In this document: piece by piece, positions 33,820 to 45,700 of the stretch
Position numbering within the stretch: position 1 is the first letter of the stretch
Layout of the letters: the number at the start of each line of letters is the position of its first letter
Origin: Trichosporon coremiiforme
Lineage: Eukaryota > Basidiomycota > Tremellomycetes > Trichosporonales > Trichosporonaceae
DNA length: 64,000 nucleotides
Reading direction: 5' to 3'
Assembly: GCA_039545355.1 (NCBI GenBank)
Contig: BCJJ01000004.1
Span: forward strand, 1,568,801 to 1,632,800
Program-made: the position numbers and the translations under genes
The notes under the pieces: model-generated
Told to the model about the DNA's origin: nothing
Database searches by the model: none
What the model saw: the letters and a program-made list of their open reading frames with translations, nothing else

Positions 33820-36800
33820 CGTGTAGCGTACCTGTGTACCTGGTCTTGAGCCTGGCCTGCATCGTCCCTGTTCCTGTGGGGTTAAGGTCTCCAGCATCAA
33901 CGTTCCATCTGTAATTCACGGTATTCACTCAGAGGCTCTGGAGGCTTTGAACTAGTGGTAACTATTCAGATGTAAGCTTCAGAAGGATTTTGTCGCCTTT
34001 GCAAGCGGCCGCGGTGTTTCGTGCGTCGTGCTCCAGCTGGCCTGCCTTGTTGAGGTGCAGCAGCAGTGCAGCGCAGTGCGCGCTGTGCTGGGCAGTGCAT
34101 GTCGTGTCAAGGAACCAGATCAGGATCTATTGTTTACAGCCCCCAGGTCGTGAGTGGCCACACCTGCTTGCATCATGGAAAGGCACAGGCACAGCAAACG
34201 TGCTGTGGCTCCATGGCTCCAGCGCCAGCGCGCCATCCTGGCTAGCCGGAGCCCGCGCCATATCCGGCCCCGGCGTTGGGTACGTGGGGAGATAGAACAC
34301 TCCGTACATCCTCTCCTCGTGCTCTTCAGCCACCCGACGAAAAAAAACTTCTCCCATTCTGCATACCGCAGCAAGACATGCATGCAGTGCTCGACAATGT
34401 TCTGGTAGCCTCGAAGAGCACTAGGGCAGTGAGAGCCATGAGCCGTGATTACCGTACCGTCGCCGGTGTGATGACGCTGTGGCGTGCGGCGGCCAATCGC
34501 CAGGCTGACTCAGCGCGCCCAGCGATAGCGGTGAGCCCTTAATGAGAGCCATTTGGTTTTGCATTTGGTTTTTCTTATCCGGTAATCAGTAATACCTATG
34601 GGTAAGCCCTGCGGCTATCTGGAACATACCCACTTGACTCTGGCCTGCGGTCTCCACTCGCGGATACTCGCGGCCTCCCTATCCTCGATCCACGATCCGC
34701 GATCCACTATCGCTGCGCCCCTCTGGCGCCCTCTTTGCGCCCTCGAGTCTAGGCCGGGCAGCCCGACGAGCCCGACGACCGGTGAAGCCGGGGAGGCCGC
34801 GGGGCGCAGTTGAGGGGGCCGAAGGGTGAGGCGGTGAGCTGCGGCCGTGTACAGATTTTTTCATTTCGGAGTAGACCCAGAGGCGACAGAGGGGGAGGGG
34901 TACGTGTCCTGCATGGTGTGCGGTATGCTGGGGCGCTAACTGGCATTTCGAAGAGTCGCACGGTTTTCGAATTTGGTAGCATGGGTGGCGATGCCAGCCT
35001 GATGCAGGCCTGCTTTGCCTGAGCCAGCGTAGCTCTAGCCTGAGCCACATTAAAACGTGTCCAGCTGACCTCTGCACAAGCTTTCGCTCATCAGGGACGA
35101 GGAACGCTTGGACTCTAATGCTTTAGGGCTTATGGGGCAGCCAGGCGATCCCGCGGCAACAACAGAGTGCGCTTATGTAACGGCGCACGTGGCCGAGAAC
35201 CTACTGCACGTTCAGCGCACTGGCTGCTACGAACGTTCAGCGAGCGATTGCGACGGACCAGTCATCCTCCGCACACGGCTGCACGAAAAATTATCCAAAT
35301 AGGCGACAACCTCTAACCTGCAGCCTGTACTGACTCGATGACGGGCCAAGAACCCCTCCCTGGGCAGGGCGACCAGGGCTGTGGTAGGGAGACACCGGCC
35401 GAACCCTGGGATTCCTGGAGGTCGATCATCACCGCAGGGCAACACAGGGTGTAACAGGGTGGAGGAGGGGGAGATTTGGCAGAACTCCGCCCCCTGCCCA
35501 ATCACCAAGCCGGGACAAGCAATGGCGGACCCGAACGTGCTTCCCTCTCACCGCCTGGATTCGCTGTCGGCCCATGACTCCAGACGAGAACAAGGTTGCG
35601 CGAAAAAAGCTCCGGTTACGACAAGCCTACCACAGCCTGAGCTGTATTGCGTAGCTGCCGCCAGGATTGCGAGCATGGCGCTGATTAATGGCCGTTATTA
35701 GCTCATTAACCCGTAACCGCGTAGCCCGTGGTCAATCTGACCCCCCACGGCCGCCTGAATGGCCTGAAATTCCCGTCGTCACTCAAATGTACCACCGCAG
35801 TTTTGTGTTGGTCGAGAGTCGAGACCTGGAGTGGGGTAAGGATGCGTTTCACGTTTACTTCGGACGCAAACTAGATTCATACCTGCCCACTTGTCTGTGC
35901 TGGCGAAAGATCATTCGACGGAATAACGCTCAAAATTGTGTGGAGACTCAACCCTCCGATCGAGATTGCCCCGAGCACGGCAGCACGTCGAGGAGAGCGT
36001 GACATCCCCTCCCCTGCCCGTGCAACATTGTTCGGAGCCTGCAGTGTAGGAGTGCGCAGTTGGAAGCGCTACACGACGTCAGAGCGAGGTGACAACCATA
36101 GGGCCCATTGCTTATGGCTCATGGGGATGGCTGCTGACACAATTCGCGGAGGCCGAGGTGACGCAGAAACTAAGGAAAGCGCGGGCCGCGTCGTCCATGA
36201 CGTCTTGGACCGCGACGCGCGAACGAGATGTCGCGCACGCTCCCCTACCTACGCGGTGGCTTGCTACGGTGGAGCTGTGTCGGCCGCTTCCACTACCCTA
36301 ATGCCACACTGCATACTGCGCAAGTCTAGACTTCTGCATACCAACGAGCTCAGATCTAGTGACCCGACTCCAGCAGAAAACGAGACGCGTCTGTCCACTC
36401 CGGACAGACGTGCTCCGTGCACTCGACGTGGGCCGGGAGAGGACCCTGGTCCGTCCACCCTAGCTCCCTCCGGCCGTCTGCGCACATGACATCACGCGTA
36501 GAGATACAGGCGGCACGGACCTTAGGGCTTGCACGGACCAGCGGCATCGATGGCGGATCTCGGACCCTGGTGTGCCCGTCGAGCTGCTGGACGCGTCGTC
36601 TCCGTCTTCTTCGCGGATGACGGGCCGCCATCAGAGGCGCTCGTCGCTGGTAAAGCGATTCTGTCGCGCGTCCCGCTGAATGCACCTCCGCCTGCTTGAA
36701 ATTTTGGGGACGTGCTTAGCAAGCTCTGCTTCGCTTCACGTCTCGGACCTGGCGTTGATGAAGCGAGAGATTGCGAGGGTTGCGTGCCCAATACAGTGGG

Positions 36801-36883
36801 ACAAGTGGGACCGGCCGATTCAGCTTGTCACTCTGTATTGACTGCGTATTGACTTCGTCCTGAAGATTAATGAGGTGACTCCC

Positions 36884-36927
36884 TTAGGGATGCCGGACCG
36901 CGTTCTTAGGGATGCCGGACCGCGTTC
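36884..36927. repeat. 22-bp exact tandem duplication
   Basis: TTAGGGATGCCGGACCGCGT plus TC occupies 36884-36905 and is repeated without change at 36906-36927. Confidence 0.92.
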
Positions 36928-38695
36928 TGAGCTTTGCGACGCCGCGTGACCCGTGTATCGCGCGTGCGTGTGCTGCATACTCTGGCGCTCGTCGTACCAC
37001 TGTGTCGGGACCAGTGGGGTCCGAAGCAGCGGGGCGGGCAGAGCGGGCAGTGAGGGCAAAGTAAGGCGGGCATTCGGACAGCCTCTGCTCACTTTCTCGT
37101 CCGTAAGGTGTGGCACTCGCTCATCTCCTAACAACGCCGTAAGGTCTCTTCTCCGACCACTGAGAGATGTTGCTAGTTGTGACGTACGACCATGTCGAAA
37201 CAGAGGCGCACGCGGATCTGAGGCATCTGCCTGCCCGCACCCCACACCGCAACACATGAAGCATCTCAGTTGTCTCATAGGCCGAGGAATGCCCATGTTG
37301 GGATGCATGTCGTCTCTCAACTGACTTGTCCCTCCCCGCATACGTCAAGTAAGATCCAGCGACAACACCCGGCCCAGTAATGAGCGCACAAGTATAGTCA
37401 CTCGAGTCACTCGGGAATGTGCCACTGCAGCGCCGCACCTTGCCCCCATGGGCGTCTCGGAAGCTACGGTGAATGGGTCGGGAGTGCCGGACCTGGCTGA
37501 CGGACCTGTCCGGTCTAGTCTGGTGCGTGACCCTCCGGTCCTCTCATCTTGTCGCTACGGTGCCTCGCAGAATTTCGAACCGCAACGTAGACCCCAGTAT
37601 ACGGGACACCAGGATCGTTATCCCCGTGGCGTCCGGCGTGCATGGCGCCGTCCGCATCCTTGCGGCGTCCTTGTAGCGCATGACGCTGTGCAGCGTCATG
37701 CGGCGCAGTCCTGTATGGCACCCCTCCACCGTACGAGTAAGGGCTACGAGGCAGTTGCAGTCCTGGAAGCGCCTCGCGGGAGAACTCTTCCCTGCCAAAA
37801 CGCCCCATCGGCGCTCTCCTGGCATACTCTCCTGGCACTCCTGGCGCTCGGAGACATTCGTCATGTCATGAAACGCGACTCGAACCGCCGACTCGGCGCT
37901 GACTCGCACCTGCAAATCTTCTTTTCGGCTGCTTGAGCCCTGGGCGGCCGGCTGACCTGGCTGACCCGGCTTCGTGCGAGATGGGCTGTGCGAGAGGGGC
38001 CGGCGTCGTGCGAGCTGCTGGCAGTGACGTAGGACGGTCGCTCTGGTCGTGCGAGAGCGCGAGTGAGAGCGAGGGGCCTGCCAAGAGCGGTGAGTGGAGG
38101 CGAAGAGCGGCGAGGGAGACTCGCACGAGGAGAACTCGAGGCGAAGCATGCGCCAAGGCGCGAGTAGTTCACTGGAGTGACGGATTCCCACAAACGGCAC
38201 TGACCCCTCGTGCTCGTCTAGCTGACGCGGGTTGACGATGCTGACGCAAGATTCTAATTCCAGAACAACGCTTCCTCTTCTCTATCTCCTCAACTCTGCC
38301 TCCTGGCCTACCTTCTAACTGCGGCAATGTGCACCACTTGCCGCTTCCAGACACTCGACCAGTTCGAGGTCCGCGTGCGCACTCCTCTACTGACGACCTC
38401 TGACGAAGACCTTACAGCAGTGCCTCGTTCCTGCTCGCCATGTGCCAACCCCCAACGTAAGTCGCAAAGACCTCGTTACTGGAAGCGCGATGCGAGGCAT
38501 TGCGACGCTCGCAGCAACGTGATGGCGGGGCGTCACTGCGACCGCATTCTAGACCGGAGCGCACAAGGAGCGACAAGCGGGGCCGAATTCTCGCGTGGGT
38601 CTGCAGCAGCAATGGCTGGACACGCAGAGTGAGATCATACCGAGGTCGATCTCGATGATCACACCGAGCTCGTGATCGACACCGAGCGTTCATCA

Positions 38696-38761
38696 CACAC
38701 CGAAGTACTCAATGAAGCACGTTTGGGCACACCGAAGTGCACTTCATCATGCACACCGAAG
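38696..38761. repeat. Interspersed CACACCGAAG repeats
   Basis: Exact copies at 38696-38705, 38728-38737 and 38752-38761, with degenerate ACACCGAGC forms upstream (from about 38671). Confidence 0.8.
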
Positions 38762-40415
38762 GTCACCAAAGGGATCCCGACGCCATCCCGAACCTGCCTA
38801 TTCATCCTCGTTTGTCGGTTGCGGGGTCGTCCCCGCCCCCGACTATCTGCTGCACCGAAGTCATATAGACCGATGCCACGCGAAGCAAGGTGGAATACGA
38901 CGCTTGGCTCCCGGTGCCGCACTGTGCCGGTTCCCCCTTCCAGCCGAGCCACTAGTTCAAGCGGAGCCGCACCCGGTGGCTCGGTCCTGTTCCTCTTCCG
39001 CATGGCTCACGTTCATTGCCTGGAGCAAGCCGTCGAGCAGGCTCAAGCTCACGGTACCAGGTCCGCTGGAAGTCCAGGTCCCCTTCAGTCATTGAGCGCA
39101 AGGTCCGGCTGGCTGCGTGCCTGTGCCTCAATCCGTCCTCAGCAGTTCCTGCCCGAAAAAGTCGACCTTGCACCGAAACTTTCGACAATCTGGCACCTCT
39201 GTTGCATCTGACGTGCTGACCCGCTCCTCAGATAGCAGCTCGCACCGGTGAGCTCGTGAAGCGGGATCGCTTATCCGTATCGAGCGAGACGAGAAAGTTC
39301 ACGCACGAGGGCATCCACCTGTAGAGTAGACTTTCCGGCATTCCATCACGCCTCACGTATACTGAGTTGCGTTCGGACCTTGCGGCACGCTGATACGCTC
39401 CTCACGCTCCTCAGAGACGGCCCCGAAGGAACGAGGCTGCCAGATTGGCTCTTGCACTGCTTGCGATCAGGTCGCGCAGTTTAGGTCAGGTCTGGCCGTC
39501 AGGCTGGATGGAGCGTGGAGCAGCTTCTCTTCACTACAGGTGTCCATGCTCGCTCGCTCGCTCGCGCTCACCTTTCACTCGCCCTCGCGCAAGATTTCAG
39601 AATAAGCGAACCGCCTGATGTACAGCACCGAGAGCGCATTCTCCTATCAGAGATGATGGCGGCCGATGTCGGAGCGGGAGGCGCGGACCAACGAATCGCG
39701 GCACGCTCGCCCACCACTCCTCCTGATGGGACCATGTGAAAGTGGGGATCCGCACTCCTTCCTCGCGCTTCCCGCAGCATACCTCCGCTCATCTCACGGT
39801 CTGACTCGGTGCACAATGCACGACCTCTTTCGCTCTATTGGGAATGACCGCGGTGTCCCGGGGAATGCGAGCAGACCCAGACTCTCTTGGCTCACCCCAC
39901 ACTCCTCATCTTGTTCGCTCGACGACGCCCCAGCCTGCGCCTTTCTTTCACGGGTTCAGCGGCTTGACGGCTTCAGCGGGCCGGGCTGAGACCATGAAGG
40001 AAGAAGGGCCGAGGAGGCCGAGGAACATTTCACCCCAATTCAGAAGACACGTTACCACATTCTAGGCGCTCGGCGTGGTCGACGAGCTCATTGTGGAGCC
40101 TCCGAGACTTCTGACTGGCTAGCCTGCCATGCCGGTCATGCCAAGGGCGCCGATCCCCATCTGGCCGTACGTGCTGTCCTAGTCGCAAGTCCCATCCGAG
40201 CATGGACTGGACATCCGCTCCTTGTGTCACCACCGTTGCGACAAATGCGGCTGGTGCCACCCGACCCCACCGCGAACCCACTAATGGATCACCACTCACT
40301 TACGCAAGGTCCCCAGCAAAAGTCTGCCACTGGACGATAGGCATGTACGGCCACAGTGATCGACACCTAAGCGCAGTGGCCCGATCAAGAGGGTGCGAAT
40401 GGCGCCATCAAACCC

Positions 40416-40444
40416 CCAATCGACCTCAATCGACCTCAATCGAC
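40416..40444. repeat. 10-bp CCTCAATCGA tandem repeat
   Basis: Near-exact units CCCCAATCGA, CCTCAATCGA, CCTCAATCGA in tandem, with a further CCCAATCGAT copy about 4 bp on. Confidence 0.8.
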
Positions 40445-42150
40445 TGACCCCAATCGATCCAATCCCCAGCGCTTCGTGGACTGCGTGCGCTGCGTCTGCG
40501 CCGTGATCGAGGTCAGATGATGAGGCAACATTCCTCGTGCACGCGCTCAATGTGCTTGCTGACTGGCGACTGTGGCAGCACTCGCCAAGCTCGCTTCCAA
40601 GTCTCGCTTTACCCGTCTCTCTTTCAAAGCTCTGTGCTCCTACAGAGACTGGCGGTTGCACCCCGGAGAGAACGGAGGGACCGTACCTCGTTATCAGTCT
40701 CTATCAGATAGGCCAGAGGTGGCCCAGGTCCATCCCATACCGCTTTTAGGTCCGTTCCCCCAACGCGAAGAATGTTCGTTCCTCTGCGTCTACTTGCGTC
40801 TCCTTGCGTCCCCTCTGCGTCCCTCGTGTCCTCGGCCTTCGGGCGTGCCCTTCTCTTGTCAGCTGACCCAACGCAAAGCACGCGCGCACTCTCGCATTTT
40901 TCCACTCTCACACTCTTTCACTCTGTCGACGTACTTTGAGTCCGTAGGCGGTCCGAAGGGTCCGAAGGAACACGGTTAAGCCTAGCCACTGCCCGCTCCA
41001 ACGCCCAAAATGCGGACCTGAAGCTGGGCCAGCTGGGGCAAAGGGAGGAGGACAAGGGGCTAACGGCAGGGCAAGGCAGGGCAGGCAGGGGGGAAGGATG
41101 AACCCAACTCCAATCTTATCCGTCGTCGGCCCCACGGATTCCGCTCCGTGCACACAGGAGCACATGAGTACATGATCAGGTGATTCAGATGATCAGATGT
41201 CCGCGCACCCGGTGTCGGAGCCACTTCGCAGCCAAACGTGCATGCAGCAATGCGGGGTCGGGCGTCGGGCATGGCGGACCTGGTGGACGACGCGGTCATT
41301 GCTCCGCGTGCCCAGCGCCCGCGTGCTGACCCCGGGCTCCACACTCTCGCTTATGGTGCTCCATTGTAAGCATGCTCTTTCTGCTACAATTGTGCCAGAG
41401 TTTTGCTCCGAGACCGAGTAGCGGGGAAGTGGGGAAGTGGAGAATTGGGTAGGGACCGGCTTTCGTCGTGCCCGAAGCGTGTGGTTGCCCGAACTCTATG
41501 CTGGTGCTCATGAATGGTACAACGCTGACTGAACTGATGGCTGATGCCCCGCTTAGGCGACTTGGATGCTGATTACTGAGTTGGCCTTAAGATATGCTGG
41601 CTGATTATGAGTAAGAGAGCACACGAACTGCTCCTGCAGATAAACTACGAAGCTCGACACAGCGCATCGCTGGTCGAGGAGGCTCGCGGCGGGTTTCGCT
41701 GACCGTCGAGACGCTTGACGAATCTTCCTTGCAGAGCGCTGCCCATCTATGACTGGCAATTGCTGCTCGTATCCATTGAGACATGAACAAGACCACTGAC
41801 GACCCTCACATGGACGAGACTTGCTGATCACTAGTCGAAAGGATCCGTGGCAGTGCGCGAGTACAACCTCGGGCCGTTAGATTTTAAAACCCCTGCAAAG
41901 AATGCATATTCCCAAGAGTAGTTCAAGAACGTCTATGTATACGTTGGTACAGTTTCGACAGTATGCGTCGACATGAGACAGAGAGAGAAAGGAAAATGGT
42001 GTTATGCACATATACACAATATTGTTATTCACAACCCGTCGGAATGGCACTGTGATCCAAGAGCCGCGCAAAGTTATCGCGGCGAGTCGGGGCGAAGCTC
42101 GGCGGAGCGAGCGGATGTGGAAGAGAGGGTGAGAGCGAGCAAGTGATGGG

Positions 42151-42199
42151 GAGAGGGTGAGAGAGAGTGAGAGTGAGAGTGAGAGAAGAGGGGGGAGGA
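42151..42199. repeat. Polypurine (GAGAGT)-type tract downstream of the Uds1-type gene
   Basis: About 49 bp almost only of G, A and regularly spaced T: GAGAGGGTGAGAGAGAGTGA and three further GAGAGT-like units, then GAAGAGGGGGGAGGAG. On the gene strand this is a CT-rich tract. Confidence 0.75.
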
Positions 42200-42205
42200 G
42201 CGAGA

Positions 42206-42749
42206 CTACCGGCTGAGCGGAGTCGATGCCGACCTAGGCAACGACCGCATAGTCGATCTCGGGCTGGCCAGTGGCGAGCCCGGTGCTTTCGGACTCGTAG
42301 CCGACCAAGTGGAGAACACGGACCGTGTCGGCGTAGACGGAGTCGGGGATGAGCTCAGCGGCGGCGTCGGGGGAACTGGCGGAGTGACGGGTGGCGGAGG
42401 CGGGGACGGCGTAGAAGCGCCCCATGGCCACCATCTTCCCCCACCTGCACTCGCACTCGCAGAAGGCGCAGCATGGTGTCCGCGGGCCTTCTTCCAGCTC
42501 TCCCTCCAGCTTCCCCTCCCTTCGCGGCGGGCGTCGTTCTCGCCCCGTCCCTCTCGCTCATGTTCGAGTTGTTCCTTCTCCAACCTCTCTCGTTCGGCCT
42601 TCTCGGCCCGTTCCTTCATCTCCTTGATCTCCTTCTCCCGCTCTAGTCTCTCCTTTTCTCGCTGTTCACGATCGCTCAACGCAGTCCGCTGACGCAAGCC
42701 CCGGTCACTCAGTGCAGAGGAACTATTCGGTGTTCCCGACCCTGACGGG
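42206..42749 (-). other. Probable 3' continuation of the Uds1-type gene in other frames
   Basis: Directly after the stop at 42750 the +1 frame reads SPSGSGTPNSSALSDRG and then a charged coil (DREQREKERLEREKEIKEMK and on to WRESWKKARGHH). It has no ATG, so it cannot start a gene of its own. In its 3' part another frame, with higher G/C in third positions, reads TPCCAFCECECRWGKMVAMG and later DSVYADTVRVLHLVGYESES, ending IDYAVVA at 42234. I cannot find consensus introns that join these pieces. They look coding, but the true structure (intron, frameshift or assembly indel) is unresolved. Confidence 0.4.
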
Positions 42750-45700
42750 CTAGGAGCGCTGCCTCAGCTTGGCCCGTAGGTCAGCTACTTCTGCCTGCAG
42801 GCTGTTCACCTCCTCAAGCAGAGTCATGTTCTGCGCCGTCTGGCGGGCACGCTCGTTATCCGTGTCCGCCTCTTGCTTCTTGATCTTGGAGCGCAGCGTG
42901 TCGAGTTCGGCCTGCAGGAGCGCCTGCTCGCGCTGCAGTTTCGAGACGGCCGCCGTTTTCTCGACCTCGGCCTCCTCGGCGAGCGTGAGGGTTCGGGTTG
43001 ACAGGGCTTGGTTGCTTTCTTGCAGCTTGGCCAGTTCGGAGGAGCGGGCAGACAGCTCTTCGGCACGCTTGGCTGCCTCGCTCCTCAGTGCGGCGATCTC
43101 GGCGCGCGCGTCGTCGAGTGCGTACCGCGATTCAAGATCCGGTACGCGGACGGGCGAAACGATGGGCGACGACACCGGGCTGCCGGTAGCCTGCTGGAGA
43201 CGTTCCTGCAAATCCTTGACTTGCTTCTGGTACGTCGCGAGGGAACGCTGCGACTCCTCGACGAGCTTGGCGGCGCGCGCCGCGTTCGCCTTGTGCCGCT
43301 CCTTGTCCTGCTCCATACGCGCCATGCGCTCGGCCATGACGCGGCCGTCGTCGACGACACCGCGGATGCGCTCCACCAGCCCCCTCGTGCCGGGGTACCC
43401 GTCGTTGGACTGGACAGAGTAGGCGTGCTGCAAGGCGCCAAAGTTGACGTGCGATGAGGGCGAGACGACGTTGGCTTCCGTGAGACCGGCCTCGGCGCGG
43501 GCCGTGGGCGAAGGAAGCAGTGCCCACGCCTGCGACAGGCTGGCCTGATCCGGCGAAAGCAGCGACGGCGACAGAGCACGGGATGGCGAGTCCAGCTGCG
43601 ACTGCAGCTCCGCGATCTTCTCGTTCTGGGCACGGATCTTGCGCACGAGCTCGGTCATCTCACCCTGCGCCTCGCGGCTCGACGTGACGGTCGTGTCGTG
43701 CGCCTTGACGAGTTCGTCGGCCTTGGCGCGCCATCGGTCCCGGTCGGCGGTGACGCGGCGCACCTCCTCCTCGAGACCCTTGTTGACCTCGTCCATCGCG
43801 TCGCGCAGGTCGGCGAGATCCTTGCTCTGGCGCTCAAAGAGCTGGCGGACCTCGACGGCCGCGTCGCCGAGTTCGTCCTCGGGAACCAACTTGCCGAGAA
43901 TCGCCGCGAGCGCCATTGTCGTCTTCTTCGCCATCGTCTTGGACACGTTGGAGGCGGCAGCGGCGTCGTCGAGCGCACGCTCGTGGTCGCTCTGTAACTT
44001 GCTGTGAGTGGAGCGTAAAGCAGTGTGGTCGCCGAGCACCTGGTCGTGCGTGCTGCGCAGCGCCGTGTGCTCGTCCTGTAACGCTTCGTGGCGGGACCGT
44101 AACTCGTCGTGTCGGGCTGCCAAGGCATCATGGCGGGAGACGCTGAGCTCGCGGTCCGAGTTGGCCATGTCGCGCTCAAGCTCGAGCTTGTTAAGCTGCT
44201 GCTCGAGGGTGGCTCGTTCGCGCTCCCATCCGTCCCGCTGCTGTTCCCACGCCGTGCGCTCCGCGCGCTGGTCAGCGATCCACGCCGTGCGGTCGTTCTC
44301 CCGCTCGGCCGCGAGTGCCTCCCGCTCAGCGACCCACTTGGCGCGCTCCGTGTCGAACACGCTCTGGTTGTCGGCCGCGACGCCGCGGTCGGCGTGCCAC
44401 TGATTCCGCTCGTTGTCCCACCGCGACCGCTCCGACTCCCACGCCGCGCGCTCGGTCGTGTGCCGCTCGCGCTCCACGTCCCACGTCTTGCGTGCATCGG
44501 CAAACTCGCTGATCAGGTGCGCGTGTTTGCTTAGCTTGAGGTCGAGGGCGGCACGCTCGTCGTTCCACTCGCCCCGCTCTGCCGCCCAATTGCTGCGCTC
44601 GGCGTCGAACTGTTCCCGAGCTGCGGCGTGCTGTTCCCGCTCGACGTCGAAGCGCGCCCGCTCCGCCTCCCACTGCTCACGCTCGGCGGACAGGGCAGCG
44701 AGCTCGTCGGCCTTTGGGGCTTCGGCGATCTGCTCCTCGAGCGCACGCTCGCGCCGCGACAGCTCGACGACCATCTCCTCCAGATCCGCGATGCGCTTCT
44801 GGTATCGTTCGACCGTCTTCTTCTGGGTGTCGGCATCGGCGCGCTGGGTCTGCTGTGACGTCTGCATCGTGACCAGCTCCCGGGAGAGGTTCTCCTTCTC
44901 GCCGTGCAGTGCGTCGCGCTCTTCACGGAGAGCCTCCTTCTCGCGGTGAAGGATGTCCCGCTCAGTCTGCAGCTGCTCGCGCTGGTGCTCCAACTCCTGC
45001 TGGTTCTGCTGCGACAGCTCTAAGCGGGACAGCATTTCCGACACCTGATCCGAGGAATCCAGGCTGTCGTCCATACCGCGGGACACGCTTCGCTCGGCCT
45101 CCAGGCTTGCGACGTGGTCGTGTAACGCCTCCTCGCGGCGGCGCGACTCGAGCAGGAACAGATCCTGCTTCTCTTGCCGGCCGCTCGCGGCGCGCTCCAA
45201 CCGCCGCACCTCCCACGCCATGACGCCGGCCCAGTGTTCCATCAGCCGGCGGCGCAGGATGGCCTCGCGGTCTCGCAGAACTAGGACTTCCTGAATGTCA
45301 GCTTCAAGGGCCACAGGGAAGCAACTCACCTTCTCTGCGGCCGCGACACGTCGCTCAGACTGTTCTAGACTCTCCATTGTGTGGCGTGATATGCGCTTGT
45401 TCGCCGTGTTCAGCTTCTGCAGTGTCCGGGCGGCGGTGAGAATCTTGACTTCACGCTGGTGTCTCGCCTGGAGCGAGTCGAGGCGGGTCGAGAGGTGGCT
45501 CAGCTCCTTCTTCCAGAGCTCGACCTCGTCCCACGTGGAGATGGGGAGCTTGTCGCAGTCGACCGCAGCCTGTCCCGCGAGCAGGGCGAGGTGTATCTCG
45601 TCATTGTCGAGGTACGTGTGCGGGCGCGACGACGTGCCGTTCGTGACGGTTGTCGGCGCCGTGCTCCCTGTCGAGTGGGAGAGCGCGCTCAGGTCCATCG

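Larger units (their letters stand above)
31976..42205. other. 10.2-kb gene desert (includes the Ecl1-type promoter)
   Basis: 31976-32900 is G-rich on the plus strand (C/T-rich on the gene strand) and is probably the leader and promoter of the Ecl1-type gene. From 32.9 to 42.2 kb no gene is supported on either strand. Seen here: G-quadruplex motifs at 32534-32556 and 33792-33819, a GCGACAACGGGCG duplication (about 32762-32800), a 22-bp tandem duplication (36884-36927), CACACCGAAG repeats (38696-38761), CCTCAATCGA repeats (40416-40444) and a polypurine tract (42151-42199). Confidence 0.5.
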
